Below are positions 58,301-64,000 of a DNA stretch of 64,000 nucleotides, piece by piece. This DNA is from Helianthus annuus (lineage: Eukaryota > Streptophyta > Magnoliopsida > Asterales > Asteraceae). Made by a program: the position numbers and the translations under genes. How positions within the stretch are numbered: the stretch's first letter is position 1; the number at the start of each line of letters is the position of its first letter. The stretch lies in assembly GCF_002127325.2 (NCBI RefSeq), contig NC_035435.2, positions 131,976,904-132,040,903 on the forward strand, read 5' to 3'. The notes below the pieces were generated by a model, which ran no database searches, was not told where the DNA came from, and saw only the letters and a list, made by a program, of their open reading frames with translations.

Positions 58301-59047
58301 CCTAGTGCTTCTAATGGTAAACAACCAGTCAAACGAGCTCAAAAGCATAAAGTCTCTCAGATGAAGTCTGAAACAAAAGGAGCTCGATTTCAAAAGAAAG
58401 CAAAAGATGTCAAGTTCGTGTCATCCAAGGGTACTGATAAGATTGAAACTTTTGAGAACAAATCTAACACTGATTTTGTAAAACAAGTCACAATCTTGAA
58501 ACGTAACAGTGATAACAATTACACTCAACGCACAAATGGGTGTGATGAAAAGGCTAGTACCTCGGGGTCCACGAGTTCGACATCTTGTGGTCAATCAAGT
58601 TCTCCTAAATTTGTTGAAAGGAGAACATGTTTTAAATGTGGAGAAATAGGGCACATCATCAAAAACTGCCCAAATGCTCCAAAGAATAAATTTGTTGACA
58701 AAGCTCCACCTGAAACAGTTCATCCTCAACGTCGGTCAGTTTCACCTAAACATGATAAACGAACTGTAAAAGAACAAGAAACTAAACAACGACGTAAGAA
58801 CATGAAAATTGTTGAAAAAGCTTTACAATCTGAAGTTAAAACAGTTCAAAAGGAACCAAGTGTGTCACAACCTGTAAAACAAGAATCTTCAAAAACTGGT
58901 AGGCAAAAACGAACTTGGTTACCTAAGGCGGGTGACAATTCAGGGGGAGCAGTTGTTCTTGAAAACCATCAAGAGATTGATATCACGTTTCGTGATGCTA
59001 AGGGACGACCCAAGACCACTAAGGCTTGGGTCCCCATTCTCAACTGA
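55328..59047 (+). CDS. gag: Copia Gag, 1,239 aa, two separated zinc knuckles
   Basis: Structural protein that would form the virus-like particle and bind element RNA. ATG at 55328 (MSCTSPWDW) is preferred; upstream in-frame codons contain no ATG. Residues about 60-290 form a UBN2-type retrotransposon Gag region. Next comes a Gln/Pro-rich linker (340-360), zinc knuckle 1 CFNCGNKGHFKREC (from residue 457), an acidic Ser-rich stretch (about 555-600), coiled-coil-prone segments (about 600-760), a long polar region, and knuckle 2 CFKCGEIGHIIKNC (from residue 1101) in a basic C-terminus. Stop TGA at 59045. Much longer than a typical copia Gag (300-400 aa) and still fully open. A donor-like site at 57499/57500 may allow splicing to pol. 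Confidence 0.92.
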   Translation: MSCTSPWDWSIDSQSSQELTSAAAWAKSMFPPPSISPSQWALVSNQSQSIQNLLISESETGSNNRPPKLNHMNDFPSWKNRFHTYVQGQSTDLWTCFINAFNANLEVAASTSEGYANMLENDKKAYELEKKAFATLTQALNKDIYHQFSYCKTTKTLWDALVARGEGNAATRKSRHDLLKKEFESFQFLENQTLNDMTTCFYHLISEMCAYGVVSTQQDMVNRFADALPPKWSSFIELLKHTGTLDTVNIYEFIQKLEHKNDEEIRKAKRAPAPQNTEMYLPGFDVLARSAAAQQPKLQTAFVSNTTSLPFPQSTAAPAFDPRSYIPVPTQPQVQPPQQQQQAHYTNNPQPQNPNTIRVDNSNLSHLSIEVAKEHMEIINTMVSAYCGLVAGQLGNINMTNEDYQQIDKEEMELMDIKWAFASAVRRAKDFMARTGRTSLEGKKDTKYGFDINAVTCFNCGNKGHFKRECTRPTKQGNHNPFRNQTSSTNVNAHQENRERRIVAVNNNQGQSGTSNPNRALAVQADEGCDWSVQFGEGDQGGGTACYAKIIKHVHKEESSESDDSSGYSGSSDEEGSISGDNQSEPDVKEEGGADIQDLLNEADELKCQKSILIRKAATASKEMEKLFSEDGAFSFQTAFMANVSASSSQVNSEPPVPSVCKSCADMKLESEKLHSHNQNLVIELSKCKEANMALTWNENDFKSVIETLKKNVSEVNKVVYHKQVSINEYINIVEETKKQLAIAQCENDAIKQKLESYSNSQFVLDHIIDVQQPKGNHKGIGYKKCPPPLMNNYTKMPDEEEMPRYEPSVPLDVEEFVAGLGFKPDNSSSTSSKQQETSSSMKQSPPIIEDYETSDDESEVAVSDQDKSLNKMKGVVIPRENHILCDPDTPDVSSVKKQVIDPVKVDKTCVSTVKSSNVLYTLVGDNKIYSDHVFPIKNVNQSLIDKVFEDNTNKFLGKTLPRIVVTQCDPIPKAEIRKQFGNQKSSTTQQPSASNGKQPVKRAQKHKVSQMKSETKGARFQKKAKDVKFVSSKGTDKIETFENKSNTDFVKQVTILKRNSDNNYTQRTNGCDEKASTSGSTSSTSCGQSSSPKFVERRTCFKCGEIGHIIKNCPNAPKNKFVDKAPPETVHPQRRSVSPKHDKRTVKEQETKQRRKNMKIVEKALQSEVKTVQKEPSVSQPVKQESSKTGRQKRTWLPKAGDNSGGAVVLENHQEIDITFRDAKGRPKTTKAWVPILN

Positions 59048-59063
59048 TGTTTTTAAATGACAT

Positions 59064-62000
59064 GTGCAGGATGTTCTAGGAGGAACTATTAACAGCCACT
59101 GGATTATTGATAGTGGAGCATCCAGGCACATGACTGGCGACTTACGGCTCCTATACGACGTGAGAAACATTAGAGGAGGGTATGTTGCTTTTGCGGGAGA
59201 CAAAGGAGGATTCATCACTGGAGAGGGAAGTATCTCAAATGGTATGGTGTGCTTCGATAAGATCAATTATGTTAAGCAAATTGATCATAATCTTCTAAGT
59301 GTGTCGCAAATCTGCGATAAAAAATTCTCTGTGTATTTTGATGATGCCGGCTCCTATGTGCTGAAACCTGGATTCAAAATTCCACAAGAATGGATTCTCT
59401 TATCGGCTGCGAGAGTTAATGATCTTTATATTCTCGACATGAGCCAAGCGATTACAACATCTGCACAAGTCACTTGCTTTGTCTCAAAAGCCACGGAAAA
59501 GGAGTCTATATCTTGGCACAGAAGAATGGGACACATTCACTTGAGAAAGATGAACCATTTGGTGAAAAATAATCTTGTGAATGGTGTGCCTGTGAGAAGT
59601 TTTCATTTACAAGATATCTGTGTCTCGTGCCAAAAAGGGAAGCAAACAAAGAAGTCTCACCCTTTGAAGAAAATCAACACTGTCAGCATGCCTCTCGAAC
59701 GTCTTCATATGGATCTTTTTGGACCTATGAAGCACAAGACAACATTCGGAGATGCTTATTGTCTAGTTATTACTGATGATTATTCTAGATTTTCTTGGGT
59801 ATCCTTCATGGCACACAAGAGTCAAACTCCAGGCATCCTCAAGGATCTTCTTACAATGTTGGAGAATCTCTATTCGTTGAAAGTGAAGAGGATCCGAAGC
59901 GACAATGGAACCGAATTCAAGAATCAAGTTATGGATGAGTTCTGTACTTCTAAAGGCATTCTTCATGAGTACAGTTCTCGTTATACTCCACAACAAAATG
60001 GTGTCGCGGAGAGGAAGAATCAGACGATTATAGAAACTGCAAGAACAATGTTAGTAGAGTCGGAACTCCCTATTCAATTCTGGGGAGAGGCTGTATCGGC
60101 TGCATGCTACACGTTGAACAGAGTTCTTACAGTAAAGAGACATGGCAAAACTTGCTTCGAACTCCTTCAGAAAAGGAAACCGGATCTTTCTTACCTAGAA
60201 CCATTTGGTGCTCCATGTACTATGATTGAGCCGGATGGAAAGTTTGGAGCTAAAGCTATCGAGGGTTTCTTCCTTGGATATGCTACTCCAAATTTTCGTG
60301 TTTGGAATCTAGCTACCAAAAAGATTGAACTTTGGAGTGAAGTGAGGGTTCAAAGGTACACGAGTCCTGTTAGGGCTCCCGGTGATCCGTGGATGTTCGA
60401 TTATGATGGTCTATTTGACTCCTTCAATCTGCCAACCTTTGACGAAGAATCAGCAGCGGCTAGGATGTTGTTGGAAAGTGACAATGCTGCTGTCTCGCCT
60501 TTGGTTTGACCTATTGTTGTTGACCCTCAAGCTTCTTCGTCTGTCAACAATATGGTTCAAAATGAGGTTTATGAAGATGCTGCTGATTATAATGAATCTT
60601 CTGAAGATGATGAATACCATGATGCAGCTGAAGGATCTTCGGCTCCAGTTGCTCCTGTTCAAGGTGCCTCTGGTGATACACCTCATATGCAGAATGTAGA
60701 CACTGCTGAAGGGAATGCATCCACTTCTACCCACATTCCTGGTGTGGAGTTGGTTGTTGATCTTAATCTTACCAATTTGGGTATCAATGCACGTGTGCCA
60801 GAAAATCCTGAAATGAGGATTCATGATACCCACCCCCAGCAGAATATTATAGGAGATGTCCATCGCGGTGTGCAGACGCGTAATCAGCTGAGAAACAACC
60901 AGAATGCTGGTTTGTATTCAGCCATAAGAGAATCTGGTCAACAAAATGACTGGTCCTTCGCGTGTTACGTGTCACAAGAAGAACCAAAATCGTGGAAAGA
61001 AGCGTTGAAAGACAGTGCTTGGGTTAAAGCCATGCAGGAAGAATTGCAGCAATTTCAAAAGCTTGGTGTTTGGAAGCTTGTTGAAAGACCTGAGAATTAC
61101 AAGAAAATTGGCACTCGATGGGTTTTCAAATGCAAGAAAGACGACCGCGGAGTGGTTATTTGAAACAAAGCACGTTTAGTCGTTCAAGGTTTTCGTCAGA
61201 TAGAAGGAATCGACTACAATGAAGTCTATGCACCTGTTGCACGTCTGGAAGCTATTCGGATCTTTCTGGCGTATGCCTCATTCAAAGGATTCAAGGTTTA
61301 CCAGATGGACGTCAAAAGTGCATTCTTACATGGTGTGGTTGAAGAAGAGGTGTACGTCGAACAGCCTCCAGGTTTTGAAGATCCTATCCATCCCGATCGG
61401 GTTTGGTTGCTCAACAAAGCTCTCTATGGTCTTCATCAAGCGCCACGAGCTTGGTAAGCAACCTTATCTACCTATCTGCTGGAGAACGGTTTTCGAAGAG
61501 GTCTTATCGATTGTACTCTTTTCATCAAAGAACAAGATGGAGATCTTCTTCTGGTACAGGTATATGTTGATGATATTATTTTTGGTTCTACTAATGATGT
61601 CTTGTGTAGGAATTTCGAGCGCATTATGCAGGATAAATTCGAGATGAGTGCTATGGGGGAAATGACCTTTTTCTTGGGCCTACAAGTACAACAAACTGAG
61701 TCTGGGATATTCATCCATCAGACTAAATATGTTGGTGACATCTTGAGCCGGTTCCAGATGTCTGATGCAACGCCCATTGGTACCCCACTGCCACAAAATC
61801 ACGGAATTACTCCAGACTTGAAGGGTGAAGCTGTTAGCCCCTCATACTACCGCGCAATGATCGGATCTCTTATGTACCTCACAGCATCAAGGCCAGACAT
61901 AATGTACCCAACGTGCCTGCTAGCCAGATATCAAGTCAACCCGAAGGCCTCACATCTTGCAGCTGTAAAAAGGATTTTTCGTTATTTGAAGGGTTACCCT

Positions 62001-62510
62001 GACACCGGTCTATGGTACCCTAGGGATAATAACTTTGACTTAGTCGCATTCAGTGATTCTGATCATGGCGGATGCAAAATCGACGGCAAATCCACAACGG
62101 CTGGATGTCAGTTTTTAGGAAATCGCCTAGTCACATGGCAGTGCAAGAAGCAGACGTGCGTCGCTACATCAACATGCGAAGCTGAATATATTGCTGCCTC
62201 AAGTTGTTGCTCCCAAGTTCTTTGGATCCAACAACAATTGCGGGACTACGGTTTTGAATTCCTAACTACTCCTATTTACGTTGATAATTCTGCTGCTTTA
62301 CAGATCACTAGAAATCCTGTGCAGCACTCAAAGACCAAACACATCGAAATCAAATATCACTTCATACGTGATTGCTTTGAGAAAAGGCTAATCGATGTTG
62401 TTAAGGTCCACACCGATGACCAACGTGCCGACCTTTTTACCAAAGCTTTTGACAAATCAAGATTTGACTTTTTATTATTGGTAAACGACATTAAGGTCAA
62501 GCAAGAGTAA
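59064..62510 (+). pseudogene. pol: Copia Pol with three in-frame stops
   Basis: One continuous frame from 59061 to TAA at 62508-62510, broken only by TGA 60507-60509, TGA 61161-61163 and TAA 61455-61457. Protease: I-I-D-S-G-A-S-R-H-M-T-G (Asp at 59109). GAG pre-integrase: H-R-R-M-G-H...C-V-S-C. Integrase: D at 59712, D at 59901, E at 60009, giving the D-D-35-E spacing. [22 protein letters not shown] and Y-V-D-D at 61563-61574. RNase H: D-S-D-H-G-G, T-C-E-A-E-Y and V-D-N-S-A-A-L. The polyprotein would copy and integrate the element. Gag and this frame do not overlap: TGA at 59058 closes it upstream. Confidence 0.93.
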
Positions 62511-64000
62511 ACCAACATCGGAAAATCATTTTTGTAAATACCTTTGTGTTTTAAATTTGTCTTAGTTTATTGATTTTAGGGGGAGTAAATCCAAAAATCG
62601 GAAAATCCAAAAACATCGAAAAATTTCAAAAACACAAAAACAATAGAAAAACAAAAATGAGTTTCCTGGCGAGCAAAAGAGAAAATGATAGTACATCAGT
62701 GGTCTATTCAAACCTCTTTAAACCTTAAATGAAAAACGATAAGCAGCTCTATATAAGATGTATCGGTAGGCTCACAATCATTTTAAAGTGTGCAGGGTGA
62801 TATAAACTTAAATCGACTAAAGACCAGGTGGGAACCATTCATTGGCATATGGTCTTAGTACCGAAATTTCGTTTGATAGATTGCCGAGGTTCTGAGATAT
62901 TCGGTCTTTATGCTGCTTATCATCTGGGTATCATGGTTGTATCTTTTACCGAAAAAAAATAACAGGGACGCAAGTCTAGATCTTCCATGATACTATACAT
63001 ACGTGTACATATTACATACTGCATTCGACCTCAATAAGTGATAAACAATCACATGTCCATACAAATAAGTGATAAAATATCACATTTATCCGGGAGTCAA
63101 GTTCGTCTCTCTGCTGTACGGAAGTACTGACCTGTTCACGGACTTGCTCCTGTGTCCTCATGCATATGAAAATCAAGTTCCTCATCAATAAGTGATTATA
63201 TCACATAGGGCTTGTTTTCAAATCAAAATAAGTGAGTATCTCACAGCTTATACGGTCAAACAGATGATAATCGGTATACTCACCGGTAAGATGAATTCTC
63301 GTGCATACCTTGTTACGGGAATGTGTCGTGATGTGGATGAACACCGGTCAGTAAGTATAAATCATACCTTAACGTATCCCCTCGCCATGATTACATCTGA
63401 TAAGTTGAGCTTAAGTGGACAACAATACCGATAATTGTTATAGGATGCTTATCTTAATGTTAACTAACTGAACAACAAGAGTGTTTTGGCATGACCGTAC
63501 ACTGATATGATTCTCTTACCCTCGAAACTCACAAAAAGAATGTCTGTATATATTTATTTACTGCTTAACTTTTATTGCTTTTCTTTTAAACAAGTTTCGT
63601 CGTTTGGTGCATATCAGCACGACATTAGCGGGATGTCGCTTGATAACACTCAAAGGATGTTAAAATTGTTGTCTTTTAATTTATTCAAAAATACCAAAAA
63701 GATTTTATTTCTGCTTTATTTTCGATCGTACGATGTTGGAGCTCGAGTCTTCGTTACCTGAAACCTGAACGAAAACCGAATTGACTAAATCTTCATAAAC
63801 GGTCGAAATTTGCAAGTTTTGAAAGTTAAATCTAAAATTGAGAAATTTATTAAACTTTCTAACTGTCGGACGGTGTTTGATTGTGATATGGTCATTCGTG
63901 TGTCATTTGTTTATACTAACTATTCCAAGCAGTTGTTCTCATTACGCGCTTAGATTTCTTGCATGTGCAGATTCTAAAGTCTAGGAGAACATGGTCAATG
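62511..64000 (+). other. 3' non-coding region of the copia element
   Basis: No env-like frame found. A purine run (AGGGGGAG, 62578-62585) is a plausible polypurine tract, followed by an A-rich stretch. Four copies of AATAAGTGA-N-TCAC small palindromes lie at about 63033, 63064, 63186 and 63227. The 3' LTR, which should begin TGTTGGTGCAC, is not reached. Confidence 0.65.

Larger units (their letters stand above)
53853..64000 (+). mobile_element. SIRE-like Ty1/copia retrotransposon (3' end outside the window)
   Basis: 5' LTR 53853-54516, primer site 54519-54531, long leader, giant Gag (55328-59047), pol with domain order protease-integrase-RT-RNase H (59064-62510), a purine tract at about 62577-62585 and at least 1.4 kb of further non-coding sequence. 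Order PR-INT-RT-RH is diagnostic of Ty1/copia. The very long Gag with two separated knuckles and the long 3' region suit the SIRE/Maximus lineage. The pol frame has three stops and no frameshift, so it is a fairly young but inactive copy. The 3' LTR is not reached. Confidence 0.93.

Noticed and set aside
59064..59066. ATG start of Pol at this site
   Set aside because: The codon is GTG. No ATG is suitably placed, so Pol is probably made by splicing or another recoding route, not by a new start.

Overview
This window is plant nuclear DNA, AT-rich and dominated by transposable elements. An S-protein-homolog pseudogene, Ty3/gypsy, Ty1/copia, CACTA and Helitron elements, and GGCCCA-rich LTRs all point to a eudicot. 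The combination of an ARID plus CCHC-knuckle protein, very long TGTCACACCCC-type gypsy LTRs and a copia element with a giant Gag suggests an Asteraceae genome; that is inference from family resemblance, not proof. I see no intact single-copy host gene.

Left part (1-15,726). After unassigned DNA and a CATGATCATG-rich tandem array (about 1,396-2,530) comes a complete LTR element at 2,963-15,721: two 560-bp LTRs, target duplication GGAAC, and a tRNA-iMet-like primer site directly after the left LTR. It has no reverse transcriptase. It carries one gene whose ATG lies inside the 5' LTR and whose product combines a Cys-rich N-terminus, a CCHC knuckle, a degraded retroviral-protease-like domain and an ARID DNA-binding domain. 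A 10-kb minus-strand Ty3/gypsy element (4,430-14,454, target duplication AAGGT) has landed in the middle of that gene, and the two halves remain frame-compatible.

Middle part (15,727-28,722). This is diffuse AT-rich DNA. It holds a decayed minus-strand gypsy 3' end (pol C-terminus at 21,352-21,570 and its LTR to the left), a chain of three inverted-repeat elements separated only by (TA)n tracts, an S1-family self-incompatibility-protein pseudogene (23,019-23,491), a 178-bp tandem duplication, a 2-kb minus-strand non-autonomous Helitron (25,349-27,345) and the start of an RRM protein, probably a LINE ORF1.

Right part (28,723-64,000). This is a deep nest. A CACTA element interrupts the RRM frame. 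The CACTA is itself interrupted by an unusual foldback unit built from two inverted copia LTR copies (TSD CTAGA), by a very young minus-strand gypsy element (TSD TATTA), and by a plus-strand gypsy element starting at 38,886. The 5' LTR of the latter holds a 3.2-kb Helitron whose empty site is preserved in the 3' LTR. Its interior holds a four-arm palindrome and a solo LTR (TSD TACAT). Its 3' LTR is broken by a SIRE-like copia element (53,853 to beyond the window end) with a 1,239-aa Gag and a pol frame carrying three in-frame stops.

Relative ages read from LTR differences fit the nesting. The three TGTCACACCCC-type LTR insertions belong to one family and share a hairpin with a compensatory base-pair change. 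The most noteworthy object is the ARID-carrying LTR element.
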